A DNA stretch of 64,000 nucleotides from Demequina muriae (GCF_030418295.1 NZ_JAUHQA010000001.1:1-64000); one strand, 5' to 3'; shown: positions 40,431 through 49,034, numbered from the stretch's first letter. Made by a program: numbers and translations. The notes: generated from the letters alone by a model not told the origin.

Positions 40431-41828
40431 TCATTCTACCGGCGCGGAAGCAGTGTGGAGCGCCTCGAGCAGAACGTCGACGCGGCCGTCGGCGTTCCTG
40501 AACGGGTCCTTCAGCAGCACTGTGCTCCTCGCGCCGCCGGCGATCTTGAGGTGCACCCAGTCCACGGTGAAGTCCTGGCCTGCGGCGAGGGCCGCGGTCA
40601 CGAACTGGCCACGCAGATGGGCGCGGGTCGTGGACGGTGCCACCGTCTTGGCGTGCTCGATGCGCGCATCGTCCACCACCGTGGCTGCCAGCCCGTCGCG
40701 GACCAGACGGGTGAACAGCCCCGTCGAGGGGGAGATGTCGTGGTACGCGAGCTCGAGCCTGGCGAGCCGCGGGTCGTCCCACGCGCACGCCAGGCGGTCG
40801 CGGTAGCGCTCGAGCAGTCGCAGCTTGATGGCCCAATCGATCTCGGTGTCCACGAGACCCGGATTCTGCTCGCGCACCGCCCGGATGCCGCGCTCCCACA
40901 GGTCGAGGATGCGCGCGACCTCATCGGTCTCGACGATCGCGGTCCCCACATGGGAACGGACGGCGTCGAGGTACTCCTGCTGGATCTGGACCGCGGTCAG
41001 GCGACGGCCGTCCACGAGCTCCACCGTCGCCGCGCCCGTCATGTCGTGCGCGACGTCCCGGATGGCCTGCATCTCATTGGCGAGGGTCAGGTCAGGCAGC
41101 GCGACATGCGCCTCCATGAGGCGAAGGAGGAGATCCGTGGCCCCCATCTTCAGCAGTGTCGTGGTCTCCGACATCGACGAGTCGCCCACGATGACATGCA
41201 TGCGGCGATAGAGCTCGGCGTTGGCGTGCGGCTCATCGCGCGTGTTGATCATGGGCCTGGAGCGGGTCGTCGCCGAGCTCATCCCCTCCCACATGTGGTC
41301 GGCGCGCGGAGAGAAGCTGTACGCCGCTCCACCCGACGTGCGGGTGATGGAGCCCGCCCCGGTCACGATCTGCCGGGTCACGAGGAACGGCAGGAGGGCC
41401 GATGCGAACGCACGGAAGTCCGCCCGACGCCTCACGAGGTAGTTCTCGTGGCAGCCGTATGAGTTGCCGGCCGAATCGGTGTTGTTCTTGTACAGGTGAA
41501 TGGTGCCCTCGACCCCGGCATCGGCCAGCCGGCTCTCGCCTTCGGCGACGAGATCGTGCACGATCCGCTCGCCCGCCTTGTCGGAGGCGATGAGATCAGT
41601 GAGCGAATCGCATTCGGCGGTCGCGTACTCGGGGTGGGCGCCCACGTCGATGTACAGACGAGACGCGTTCGGCAGGAACACGTTCGAGGAGCGCCCCCAC
41701 TTCACCACGGAGTGGAACAGGTGGCCCGCAACCTCCTCGGGGGTGACGGCACGCGCGTTCGGCGCGTCCAGGTGAAGCCCGAACTCTGTCTCGAGGCCGA
41801 AGATGCGACGCTCGGCCGGAACCTCCAG
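40431..41828 (-). CDS. pafA: Proteasome accessory factor A (Pup ligase); start codon unresolved
   Basis: Ligates the C-terminal Glu of deamidated Pup to substrate lysines using ATP. The conserved protein begins at RRIFGLETEFGLH, which carries the ATP/Mg-binding Glu residues; HPEYATAECD, LYKNNTDSAGNSYGCHENYL and PMINTRDEPHA follow in normal order. About 465 aa. No ATG, GTG or TTG lies in frame between the pup stop codon (41876) and RRIFG. The only near-cognate codon well placed is CTG at 41828, used here as a working start. Possible explanations are a rare start, an assembly error, or read-through/frameshift from pup. The gene body itself is intact. Confidence 0.9.
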   Translation of the reverse strand: MEVPAERRIFGLETEFGLHLDAPNARAVTPEEVAGHLFHSVVKWGRSSNVFLPNASRLYIDVGAHPEYATAECDSLTDLIASDKAGERIVHDLVAEGESRLADAGVEGTIHLYKNNTDSAGNSYGCHENYLVRRRADFRAFASALLPFLVTRQIVTGAGSITRTSGGAAYSFSPRADHMWEGMSSATTRSRPMINTRDEPHANAELYRRMHVIVGDSSMSETTTLLKMGATDLLLRLMEAHVALPDLTLANEMQAIRDVAHDMTGAATVELVDGRRLTAVQIQQEYLDAVRSHVGTAIVETDEVARILDLWERGIRAVREQNPGLVDTEIDWAIKLRLLERYRDRLACAWDDPRLARLELAYHDISPSTGLFTRLVRDGLAATVVDDARIEHAKTVAPSTTRAHLRGQFVTAALAAGQDFTVDWVHLKIAGGARSTVLLKDPFRNADGRVDVLLEALHTASAPVE

Positions 41829-41875
41829 CGGCGGCGGAACCTCGGCGGAGACGCCGTCAGGGAACGCGCCCGCGG

Positions 41876-42061
41876 CTACTGCCCGCCCTTCTGGACGAAC
41901 GAGCGCACGAACTGCTCCGCGTTGGTCTGCAGCGAGCCGTCGATCTCGTCGAGAAGGCTGTCCACGGCATCGGTGCTCTCCGCCTTGGCGGCAGGAGGAC
42001 CGGGCTCGGGGGTGGGCGCGTCGTCTTCGAAGGAGCTTCCTGAGGTCTGGTGCTGAGGCAT
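41876..42061 (-). CDS. pup: Prokaryotic ubiquitin-like protein Pup
   Basis: Small disordered modifier, 61 aa, acidic and rich in Pro, Ser and Asp. The C-terminus is conserved: the helical ARC-binding region around residues 30-52 ([19 protein letters not shown]) and the tail [10 protein letters not shown]. It ends in Gln, so Dop must deamidate it to Glu before ligation. It lies nine bases after dop. The typical next genes prcB and prcA are missing; pafA follows directly. Confidence 0.95.
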   Translation of the reverse strand: MPQHQTSGSSFEDDAPTPEPGPPAAKAESTDAVDSLLDEIDGSLQTNAEQFVRSFVQKGGQ

Positions 42062-42070
42062 CTGTCGATC

Positions 42071-43594
42071 CTATCCCTGTGCCAGCTCGTCGAGGAGGGG
42101 GTGCGTGGTGGCGAGCGGGTCGTCGAGGTGCAGCACCTCCAGCTTGCCGTGGGCGGTCTCGCGATCGAGCACCACCGATGCCCACCCCGCGGCATCCACG
42201 AGGTGAGGATAGGTGCCGACGAACGCCCCGCGGACGGCGGCCCGAGTCGACGCCGGGGGCTGGCGCATCGCGCGCTCGACCTCCGCATCGTCGGTCACGC
42301 GCGTCACCGCTCCGGCGTCGGTCAGCCGGGCGGCCCAACCGTCCCCGAGCCGCCCCCACTGCAGGTCGAGTGCGGCCAGGCGCGGATCCGACCACGGCAT
42401 CGGCATCGCCAGCCCGTCGGCGCCCAGCTGGGTGTGCTTGTCGCGAATCCGACCCAGCAGCTGCAGCTTCGCGACCCACTCCACGTCGCGCGCGGCCTCG
42501 AAGATGTCCCGGCCGAGCGCGTCCAGCACGGCTTCCCAGCGCGCGATCACCTGCGCGTCGTCAGCATCGGCCACATAGTCCCGGCTGATCTCGAGCAGCG
42601 CGCGCTGGATCTCGAGAGCGGTCGCGCTCTCTCCCGTCGCGAGCGGCAGCGTGGCGGCCAGGGTCAGGTCGCGGGACACGGTGCGCACCGCGGCCACCGG
42701 TTCCGCGAGCACGAGCGCGTCGAGGCGCTCGTCGTCGGCCTCGATGGCCGAGAGCACCAGCGACGTCGCACCGACCTTCAGGTAGACGGGGACGTCGAAG
42801 CAGTTCGCGTCGCCCACGATCACGTGGAGTCGGCGCCACCGGCGGCGATCCGCATGCGGCTCGTCACGAGTGTTGACGATCGGCCGGCGCAGGGTGGTCT
42901 CGAGGCCGATCTCGGTCTCGATGTAGTCCGCCCGCTGCGAGATCTGGAAGCCGGCCTGCTCCCCGCGCTGTCCGATCCCCACCCGCCCCGCGCCGGTGAC
43001 CACGGGACGGGTCACGAGGTGGCTGGTGACGAGGCGCGCCAGCCGATCGAAGTCGACGTCACGCCGCACCAGGAAGTTCTCATGCGTGCCGTAGCTCGCG
43101 CCCTTGCCGTCCACATTGTTCTTGTACAGCGCGACGGTGGAGTCCTCTTCCTCCGCGTATCGCGCGGCGGCTGCGAGCGCGATCGCGTCTCCGGCGCGGT
43201 CCCAGACGACGGCCTCGCGTGCCGTCGCCACTTCGGGTCCCGAGTACTCGGGATGGGCGTGGTCGACGTAGAAGCGCGCGCCGTTGCCCAGCACCGCGTT
43301 CAGGTGGGCGGGATCCTCCCACGAGCCACGGCGCCGTCGCAGAGAGATCAGGCCGTGCTGGGGATTCCACTCGTGGGCGTCCGTGAGCATGTCGGCTCCG
43401 GCCGTCGCTCGCTCACGGCGATGTCCGCGCTGATCCTGGAGGGGATCCTCGCCGCCGTAGTCCCACGGGGCGCTGCGACCGTCCGCCCACAGCCGGCACG
43501 CGTTCACGAGTCGCGACGAGAGCAGGATCGGGTTCGCCTGGTCCCGAGCGGGATCCACGATGCCGTACTCGGTCTCGATGCCGGCGACGCGCAT
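42071..43594 (-). CDS. dop: Deamidase/depupylase of Pup
   Basis: Homologue of PafA that deamidates the Gln end of Pup and removes Pup from substrates. The product is 507 aa. It starts MRVAGIETEYGI with the nucleotide-binding Glu, then a Dop-specific loop (residues 30-75, with WDYGGEDPLQDQRG), HPEYSGPEVA, LYKNNVDGKGASYGTHENFL and PIVNTRDEPHA. The loop after residue 35 sets it apart from PafA. The ATG at 43594 lies just after the arc stop. It is intact throughout. Confidence 0.96.
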   Translation of the reverse strand: MRVAGIETEYGIVDPARDQANPILLSSRLVNACRLWADGRSAPWDYGGEDPLQDQRGHRRERATAGADMLTDAHEWNPQHGLISLRRRRGSWEDPAHLNAVLGNGARFYVDHAHPEYSGPEVATAREAVVWDRAGDAIALAAAARYAEEEDSTVALYKNNVDGKGASYGTHENFLVRRDVDFDRLARLVTSHLVTRPVVTGAGRVGIGQRGEQAGFQISQRADYIETEIGLETTLRRPIVNTRDEPHADRRRWRRLHVIVGDANCFDVPVYLKVGATSLVLSAIEADDERLDALVLAEPVAAVRTVSRDLTLAATLPLATGESATALEIQRALLEISRDYVADADDAQVIARWEAVLDALGRDIFEAARDVEWVAKLQLLGRIRDKHTQLGADGLAMPMPWSDPRLAALDLQWGRLGDGWAARLTDAGAVTRVTDDAEVERAMRQPPASTRAAVRGAFVGTYPHLVDAAGWASVVLDRETAHGKLEVLHLDDPLATTHPLLDELAQG

Positions 43595-43596
43595 GC

Positions 43597-45006
43597 CTAT
43601 CCCTCGCGCAGCGAGCTGGACGCGACGGCCTTGGCCTCCGAGAGCTCCTGGTCGCAGGCCGCGTCGACGTGCTGCGCGGAGATCCCGCGCTCCCCGCCCG
43701 CGATCACCGACTTGATGGCCCGCGTCTTGGCACGGTCGACTGCGTTGCGCACCAGCGCACCCGACATGTACTTGCCGTTCGACGGGTCGGCGTAGAGGCG
43801 GTCGACGCCGCGCTCGATGAGATCCGTGATGGCCGCCGCCCGGTCGCCTCCGGCCGCCTCGAGGGCGGAGTCGGCGAGCGGCAGGTCGGCGGTGAGGTAC
43901 TTGGAGAAGATGTCGCGCGCCGAGGCCGCATCGGGCCGGCTGATCTCGATCTTGACGTCCAGGCGCCCCGGGCGCAGGATCGCGGGGTCGAGCATGTCCT
44001 CGCGGTTCGAGGCACCGATGACGATCACGTTGCCCAGCTGCTCGATGCCGTCCAGCTCCGTCAGCAGCTGCGGCACGATGGTGGTCTCCATGTCGGAGCT
44101 GACGCCGGATCCTCGCGAGCGGAAAAGGGCCTCCATCTCGTCGAAGAACACGACCACAGGCGAGCCCTCGGAAGCCTTGGCGCGGGCGCGCTCGAAGATG
44201 GTGCGGATGTACCGCTCGGTCTCGCCCACGTACTTGTTGAGCAGCTCGGGACCCTTGACCGACAGGAAGTACGAGCGGTCGGCGCCGACCGCATCGGCGA
44301 GCGAGTGTGCCACGGCCTTCGCGATCAGCGTCTTGCCACAGCCGGGAGGGCCGTACAGCAGCAGCCCGCGCGGTGGCGTCAGCGCGTGCTCGCGGTACAG
44401 GTCCGGGTGCCGCAGCGGCAGCTCGATCGCGTCCCGGATGCGCTCGATCTGCGCGGCCAGTCCACCGATCGACGCGTAGTCGACGTCCGGCACCTCCTCG
44501 AGCAGCAGCGCCTCGACTCCAGTGCGCTCGACGCGCTCGGTCGCGAAACCGGTGCGGGGATCGATGATGACCGTGTCGCCCTCGTGGAGGCGCTCGTAGG
44601 CGTCGCCGCCGACCAGGACCACGATGCGCTCGTCCTCGCCGCGCGCGACGACCAGCACGCGCTCGTCGTCGAGGACCTCGCGCACGATGGCGCCCTGGCC
44701 GGAGCGCTCGGGCTCGGCCACGCCCACCACGACGCTCATCGCGTTGAGGAGCACCTCGTCTCCCGAGGCGAGCTCGGGTCCGACCTCGGGCAGCATCGCG
44801 ACGCGCATGCGACGCCCGTTGCTCACCACGTCGGCGAGCGCCCCCTCGCGCTTCACGAACGTCGCGAACGTGTGGGGCGGCTGCTGCGCCTGGGCGAGCT
44901 TGTCGCGCATGTCGCCCAGCGATTCGCGGGCCGCCTCGAGGAGGCGCTGCAGTTCGGTGTTGCGCGCCTGCAGCGCGGCCACCTTGTCCTGTCCGTCGAC
45001 GACCAT
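43597..45006 (-). CDS. arc: Pup-binding AAA ATPase ARC (Mpa homologue) with short C-terminus
   Basis: Hexameric unfoldase that binds Pup through N-terminal coiled coils. The product is 469 aa against about 600 in mycobacterial Mpa. The coiled coil spans residues 8-42, two OB domains about 50-190, Walker A YGPPGCGKT near residue 235, Walker B VVFFDEMEALF near residue 295, and the second region of homology RPGRLDVKI near residue 360. It ends KAVASSSLREG and lacks the C-terminal beta-grasp segment and the Gln-Tyr-Leu tail used to dock on the 20S proteasome. The start ATG overlaps the trmI stop by one base and has GGAGG upstream. Confidence 0.94.
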   Translation of the reverse strand: MVVDGQDKVAALQARNTELQRLLEAARESLGDMRDKLAQAQQPPHTFATFVKREGALADVVSNGRRMRVAMLPEVGPELASGDEVLLNAMSVVVGVAEPERSGQGAIVREVLDDERVLVVARGEDERIVVLVGGDAYERLHEGDTVIIDPRTGFATERVERTGVEALLLEEVPDVDYASIGGLAAQIERIRDAIELPLRHPDLYREHALTPPRGLLLYGPPGCGKTLIAKAVAHSLADAVGADRSYFLSVKGPELLNKYVGETERYIRTIFERARAKASEGSPVVVFFDEMEALFRSRGSGVSSDMETTIVPQLLTELDGIEQLGNVIVIGASNREDMLDPAILRPGRLDVKIEISRPDAASARDIFSKYLTADLPLADSALEAAGGDRAAAITDLIERGVDRLYADPSNGKYMSGALVRNAVDRAKTRAIKSVIAGGERGISAQHVDAACDQELSEAKAVASSSLREG

Positions 45007-46070
45007 CAGCGGCCTCCGTCCTCGGCGCCCGTGTCGCTGTCGACAGGTGCGCCGGTCTCGATGTCTTCGGTGGTGCCTGGCATCAGGCCCATCTCCACGT
45101 CGCGGGTGCGCTCGGCATCCCTGCGCACGCGGCGCACCTTCTTGTCGCTCACGGAGCGTTCGCCCAGCTCCTCCGGCGTCCAGTCGGCATCCGTGGGATA
45201 CGCGCCCTTGGACGGGCGACGCGTGCGCACGGGAGCCGTCTGTCCGGGCGCCAGGCGGCGCGACGTGATGAGGAATCCCGTGTGGCCGATCATGCGATGG
45301 TCCGGGCGCACCGCGAGTCCCTCGAGATGCCACGTGCGCACCATCGACTCCCACGCCTGCGGCTCGGTGTAGCCGCCGTGGGAGCGCAGCTCCTCGGCGA
45401 CGCGCGACAGCTGAGTCGCCGTCGCGACGTAGGCGAGGAAGACGCCGCCGGGAGCGAGCGCATCGGCCGCCGCCTCGAGGTTCTCCCATGGCGCGAGCAT
45501 GTCCAGCACCACGCGGTCCACGGTTCCGGGCTCCAGCTCGCGCACGCGGTCCGCGAAGTCGCCGATCTCGACGCTCCACGCGGGGTGCGGGCCACCAAAG
45601 TGGCTCTCGACGTTGGCGCGCGCGATGTCCGCGAAGTCCTCGCGCCGCTCGATGGAGACCAGGCGGCCGTGGTCGCCCACCGCGCGCAGCAGCGACATGG
45701 TCAGCGCGCCCGAGCCGACGCCAGCCTCGACCACGGTCGCGCCCGGGTAGATGTCCGCCATCTGGATGATCTGACCCGAGTCCTTGGGGTAGATGACCGC
45801 CGCGCCCCGTGGCATCGACATCACGAAGTCGCTCAGCAGGGGCCGCAGCACCAGGTAGTCGTAGCCAGCGGTGTTGGTCACCACTACGCCCTCGGGACGG
45901 CCGATGATCTCGTCGTGCGAGAACTGGCCACGGTGGGTGTGGAACGTCTTGCCCGCCTCCAGCACGATCGTGTGGTGGCGTCCCTTCGCGTCGGTGAGCT
46001 GGATTCTGTCGCCTGCGCGCAGGGGGCCGCGGCGCGCGTCGGCGCCGGCAGGAGGGGTGGGGGCAGTCAT
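45006..46070 (-). CDS. trmI: tRNA (adenine-58-N1)-methyltransferase TrmI
   Basis: Methylates A58 in the T loop of tRNAs using S-adenosylmethionine. The product is 354 aa. It has the small N-terminal barrel (RIQLTDAKGRHHTIVL), the SAM-binding motif VVEAGVGSGALTMSLLRAV near residue 115, and the acidic residue in SIERREDFADIA. The C-terminal 60 residues are a charged tail not needed for the fold. ATG at 46070 has both GGAGG and a TAGACT -10 box six bases upstream. Linkage to arc-dop-pup is conserved in actinobacteria. Confidence 0.95.
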   Translation of the reverse strand: MTAPTPPAGADARRGPLRAGDRIQLTDAKGRHHTIVLEAGKTFHTHRGQFSHDEIIGRPEGVVVTNTAGYDYLVLRPLLSDFVMSMPRGAAVIYPKDSGQIIQMADIYPGATVVEAGVGSGALTMSLLRAVGDHGRLVSIERREDFADIARANVESHFGGPHPAWSVEIGDFADRVRELEPGTVDRVVLDMLAPWENLEAAADALAPGGVFLAYVATATQLSRVAEELRSHGGYTEPQAWESMVRTWHLEGLAVRPDHRMIGHTGFLITSRRLAPGQTAPVRTRRPSKGAYPTDADWTPEELGERSVSDKKVRRVRRDAERTRDVEMGLMPGTTEDIETGAPVDSDTGAEDGGR

Positions 46071-46076
46071 GCCTCC

Positions 46077-46082
46077 AGTCTA
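46077..46082 (-). promoter_or_regulatory. -10 box of the trmI-arc-dop-pup-pafA unit
   Basis: TAGACT on the minus strand, six bases before the trmI ATG; the intervening GGAGGC could also act as a ribosome binding site if transcription starts a little earlier. Confidence 0.5.
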
Positions 46083-46089
46083 GGGCGCG

Positions 46090-47232
46090 CTACTGCAGCG
46101 CCTTCATGACGTCCTCGAGCCGGACGACGCCCACGATGCGGCCCGCTTCGGCGACGGTCCACACGTCCGTCCTGCCCCACCACTCGCGCAGCGCGACCTG
46201 GAGCCCCTCCCCCGTGAGGTCGGCCGGGACCGCCGCTCCCCGTGGGAGCGGCATCGTGACGCTCTGCAGGCTCGCCGCGCCGCGCTGCTCCGGTGGCACC
46301 GCGTCCGTCAGCGTCACCGGGAAGTGGCCCGCCGGAGCCCCGTCAGCGGAGATCACGACGACCTCCTGCGCGCCCGCCTGGTGCGCCTGGGTGCGGGCGT
46401 CCTCGACCGTCGCGTCGAAGCGCACCGCGATCGCGGGCACCATCACGGTGCCAGCGAACACCCCCTGGCGACGGCCCAGCGCCTGTGCGGCCCGCAGCGC
46501 GCTGGACGCCGCCGGCCACAGGATCACGAAGACCAGCACCGCCCACATGACGTCGAACAGCCCGGGGACGCGTCCCTGGGTCAACGGCAGCGCCAGCGCG
46601 ACCAGGACGACGCCCACGGCGATGACGCGGCCCGCCCAGGCGGCGACCCTGACGCCGCGGTACCTGTCGCCGGTGACGCCCCACACGATCGCCTCGAGCA
46701 CCCGTCCGCCGTCCATCGGGATGCCCGGCAGGGCGTTGAAGGCGGCGAGGACCAGGTTGACGTAGACGAGGTAGCGCACGATGCCCGCGGCTGTCAGATC
46801 GCCCTCGAGCATCTCCACGAAGGTGAAGTCGAGCGCTCCCGAGGCCAGCGCGAGTGCTCCGATGCCGGCCAGGGCCACGTTAGCGAGCGGGCCCGCGAGC
46901 GCGGTCACCCCGCTCACCGTGGGCGTCATGCCGCGGGCATCGAAGGTGGTGTGCCCGCCCCACAGCGTGAGGACCACCTCATGCACCTGGCGCTTGAAGG
47001 CCCGCGCGGCCGCGGCGTGCGCGATCTCGTGGACGAGCACCGAAGCGAACAGCAGCACCGCGAGCACGAGTCCCACGGTGAACGACCGGCGGTCCAGCGC
47101 GCCCCCGCCATTCGTCGCGAACACGAATGCGAGGATCGCGAGCATCACGAGCGTGGAGGGCTGAACGACGATGCGCCCACCGAACGCGCGACCCAAGGAC
47201 AGTCCCCGGGTGGGGCGCGGGACGTCAGTCAT
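46090..47232 (-). CDS. Site-2-type (M50) membrane metalloprotease
   Basis: Intramembrane zinc protease of the M50 family, 380 aa. The zinc-binding HEIAH is near residue 69 in the second or third of about six membrane helices. The third ligand motif NALPGIPMDGGRVLEA is near residue 166. Residues 250-380 form a cytoplasmic domain resembling degenerate CBS repeats, ending VVRLEDVMKAL. Relatives of this CBS-fused group regulate sigma factors or clear membrane proteins; the target here is unknown. ATG at 47232 follows a leaderless TACCGT box. Confidence 0.92.
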   Translation of the reverse strand: MTDVPRPTRGLSLGRAFGGRIVVQPSTLVMLAILAFVFATNGGGALDRRSFTVGLVLAVLLFASVLVHEIAHAAAARAFKRQVHEVVLTLWGGHTTFDARGMTPTVSGVTALAGPLANVALAGIGALALASGALDFTFVEMLEGDLTAAGIVRYLVYVNLVLAAFNALPGIPMDGGRVLEAIVWGVTGDRYRGVRVAAWAGRVIAVGVVLVALALPLTQGRVPGLFDVMWAVLVFVILWPAASSALRAAQALGRRQGVFAGTVMVPAIAVRFDATVEDARTQAHQAGAQEVVVISADGAPAGHFPVTLTDAVPPEQRGAASLQSVTMPLPRGAAVPADLTGEGLQVALREWWGRTDVWTVAEAGRIVGVVRLEDVMKALQ

Positions 47233-47238
47233 GGCTCC

Positions 47239-47244
47239 ACGGTA
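47239..47244 (-). promoter_or_regulatory. -10 box of the M50 protease gene, leaderless
   Basis: TACCGT on the minus strand, six bases before ATG at 47232. Confidence 0.5.
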
Positions 47245-47347
47245 GACGGTCGCGGCGTCCGGGACGCACCGTTCGACGGGCCGATGCGCGCGACGGGTCG
47301 ACAGGTCACGCGATCCCCCTGCGGCGGCCGGTGTCCGGGCCCGCCCC

Positions 47348-47353
47348 TACCCT
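47348..47353 (+). promoter_or_regulatory. -10 box of the RecB-like nuclease gene, leaderless
   Basis: TACCCT, seven bases before ATG at 47361. Confidence 0.5.
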
Positions 47354-47360
47354 GGTGGGC

Positions 47361-48287
47361 ATGGCCTCTGCCCCCGGCATCTCACCCTCCCGCGCATCGG
47401 ACTTCCGTCAGTGCCCGTTGATGTTCCGCCTGCGCGTGGTCGACCGCATCCCGGAGCCGCCCTCCCCCGCTGCGACGCTCGGCACGCTGGTGCACGCCGT
47501 GCTCGAGCACCTGTACGACCTGCCTGCTCCGGAGCGCACGCCGAGCGCCGCAGCGGCCATGGTGGAGCCCGAGTGGCGCGTGATGCTCGACAAGGATCAG
47601 AGTCTCGCGTTGCTCCACGACGGCGCCACCGCCGAACGCCTGTGGCTCGACGACGCTCGCGATCGTGTGGACCGCTACTTCAGGCTCGAGAATCCGCAGC
47701 GTCTCGAGCCCGCGGCGCGCGAGGAGTACGTCGAGCTGCAGCTCGAGGACGGACCGTCACTGCGTGGCGTGATCGATCGTGTGGACATCGCCCCCGACGG
47801 ATCCATCCGCATCGTGGACTACAAGTCGGGCAAGGCGCCCCGCCCGCAGTACGGCCAGGCCGCGAAGTTCCAGATGAGGTTCTACGCGCTGCTGGTCGAG
47901 CGGCTGCGCGGACGGCGACCCGCGCTGCTGCAGCTGCTGTACCTGCGCGACGGCGGGACCGTGGTGATGCACCCCACCGCTCAGGACCTCGAACAGGTCG
48001 AGTACGAGATCAGGGAACTGTGGAACGACATCCTGCACGCAGCGAGGTCGGGCCACTTCCGGCCATCGCCGTCCAAGTTGTGCGCGTGGTGCAGCTTTCA
48101 GTCGCTGTGCCCCGAGTTCGGAGGTGAGCCGCCGCCACTGGTGGCCGCGAGCGTCGAACGCGCCTTCGGGGTGACGCCGGGCTCGGCTGCGCCTCAGGCC
48201 GCGGCCACTGCGGCGACGGGCGAGACGACGACCTCGGACAGTGCGGATACGGACAGCGGGTCCGCACCCCCGTCAGACGCCCGCTGA
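47361..48287 (+). CDS. RecB-family nuclease with Fe-S cluster (PD-(D/E)XK)
   Basis: Predicted DNA exonuclease, 308 aa, of the RecB-like PD-(D/E)XK family. The active site is GVIDRVDIAPDG plus IRIVDYKSGKAP (near residue 150). The four Cys of a 4Fe-4S clasp are present: one N-terminal (FRQCPLMF) and three C-terminal in CAWCSFQSLC (near residue 238), as in AddB and Cas4. The last 50 residues are a low-complexity Ala/Thr/Ser tail. ATG at 47361 is chosen because it opens the conserved SPSRASDFRQCP block. No cas genes are nearby, so it is a stand-alone repair nuclease. Its end overlaps the HAD gene by 15 bases. Confidence 0.93.
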   Translation: MASAPGISPSRASDFRQCPLMFRLRVVDRIPEPPSPAATLGTLVHAVLEHLYDLPAPERTPSAAAAMVEPEWRVMLDKDQSLALLHDGATAERLWLDDARDRVDRYFRLENPQRLEPAAREEYVELQLEDGPSLRGVIDRVDIAPDGSIRIVDYKSGKAPRPQYGQAAKFQMRFYALLVERLRGRRPALLQLLYLRDGGTVVMHPTAQDLEQVEYEIRELWNDILHAARSGHFRPSPSKLCAWCSFQSLCPEFGGEPPPLVAASVERAFGVTPGSAAPQAAATAATGETTTSDSADTDSGSAPPSDAR

Positions 48288-49010
48288 CCCCTGTCCGTCG
48301 GGGCCCAGGTCGTCGAAACCCAAGTCATCGAGTCCAAGATCATCGAGCCGACGCCCCGCGGCGATCTCCCCGAGAGTCTCGACGGTGACGTTCTCCAGCG
48401 AGCGCACCCGGGACAGCCCAGGGCGGGGCTCCACGGGCACGAGCCTGCGCACCCCGATCGTGTGCGCGCCGGAGGCGAGTGCCGAGCCGATGCCGGCCGG
48501 AGAGTCCTCGATCGCGACGCACCGCGTCGGGTCGACGCCCAGCCGTGCCGCTGCGGTGAGATACGACTCGGGATCGGGCTTGCCGCGCTCGACCTCGTCG
48601 CCTGTCACCACCACCGCGAAGGCATCAGGGACCTGCGCGAGGAATGCGTCGGCGAGCCGCGTGTACGACATCGTGACGAGCGCGCACGGGATGCCCGCCG
48701 CCACGACTCGCTCCAGCAGGAGTCGAGCGTCCGCCTGCCACGGGACGTGAGCGCGCACGCGGTCCGCCACGGTGGCGACCATGGACGCGATGATCTCCTC
48801 CACGTCGAGAGCGACCCCGCGCTCCTGCAGGATCCGACCGCTGTCCACCAGCGGCCTGCCCACCAGCGACAGCCCGTCCTCGTGCGTCCACGTGACGCCG
48901 AAACGCTCCGCGAGGGCGGTCTCAGCAGCGATCCAGTAGGGCTCGGAATCGATCAGGGTGCCGTCCATGTCCCACAGGATCGCGGCCGGGGCGGGCGTAT
49001 GTGCATTCAC
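48273..49010 (-). CDS. HAD-superfamily phosphatase (beta-phosphoglucomutase-like)
   Basis: Haloacid dehalogenase hydrolase of 245 aa with an alpha-helical cap. Motif I is DMDGTLIDSEPYW near residue 14 (both Asp present), motif II LVTMSYTRLA, and motif IV CVAIEDSPAGIGSALASG. The cap position and sequence fit the phosphoglycolate phosphatase / beta-phosphoglucomutase subgroup; the substrate is not clear. The C-terminal 25 residues hold a fivefold-base repeat giving LDDLG-LDDLG-FDDLG. GTG at 49010 has a TAGACT box eight bases upstream. It is convergent with the RecB-like gene and divergent from the PAC2 gene. Confidence 0.9.
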   Translation of the reverse strand: MNAHTPAPAAILWDMDGTLIDSEPYWIAAETALAERFGVTWTHEDGLSLVGRPLVDSGRILQERGVALDVEEIIASMVATVADRVRAHVPWQADARLLLERVVAAGIPCALVTMSYTRLADAFLAQVPDAFAVVVTGDEVERGKPDPESYLTAAARLGVDPTRCVAIEDSPAGIGSALASGAHTIGVRRLVPVEPRPGLSRVRSLENVTVETLGEIAAGRRLDDLGLDDLGFDDLGPDGQGSAGV

Positions 49011-49018
49011 GTGTCAGG

Positions 49019-49024
49019 AGTCTA
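49019..49024 (-). promoter_or_regulatory. -10 box of the HAD gene
   Basis: TAGACT on the minus strand, eight bases before GTG at 49010; shares its TA with the divergent -10 box of the PAC2 gene. Confidence 0.45.
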
Positions 49025-49028
49025 GGCT
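49023..49028 (+). promoter_or_regulatory. -10 box of the PAC2 gene, leaderless
   Basis: TAGGCT, six bases before ATG at 49035. Back to back with the HAD -10 box. Confidence 0.5.
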
Positions 49029-49034
49029 GGCGTG

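Noticed and set aside
41829-42479. Long N-terminal extension of pafA starting at ATG 42479
   Set aside because: It runs through dop and pup in another frame and has shadow-frame composition.
47361-48287. RecB-like nuclease as a Cas4 of a CRISPR system
   Set aside because: No repeat array or other cas gene in the window; its length and neighbours fit the stand-alone actinobacterial family.
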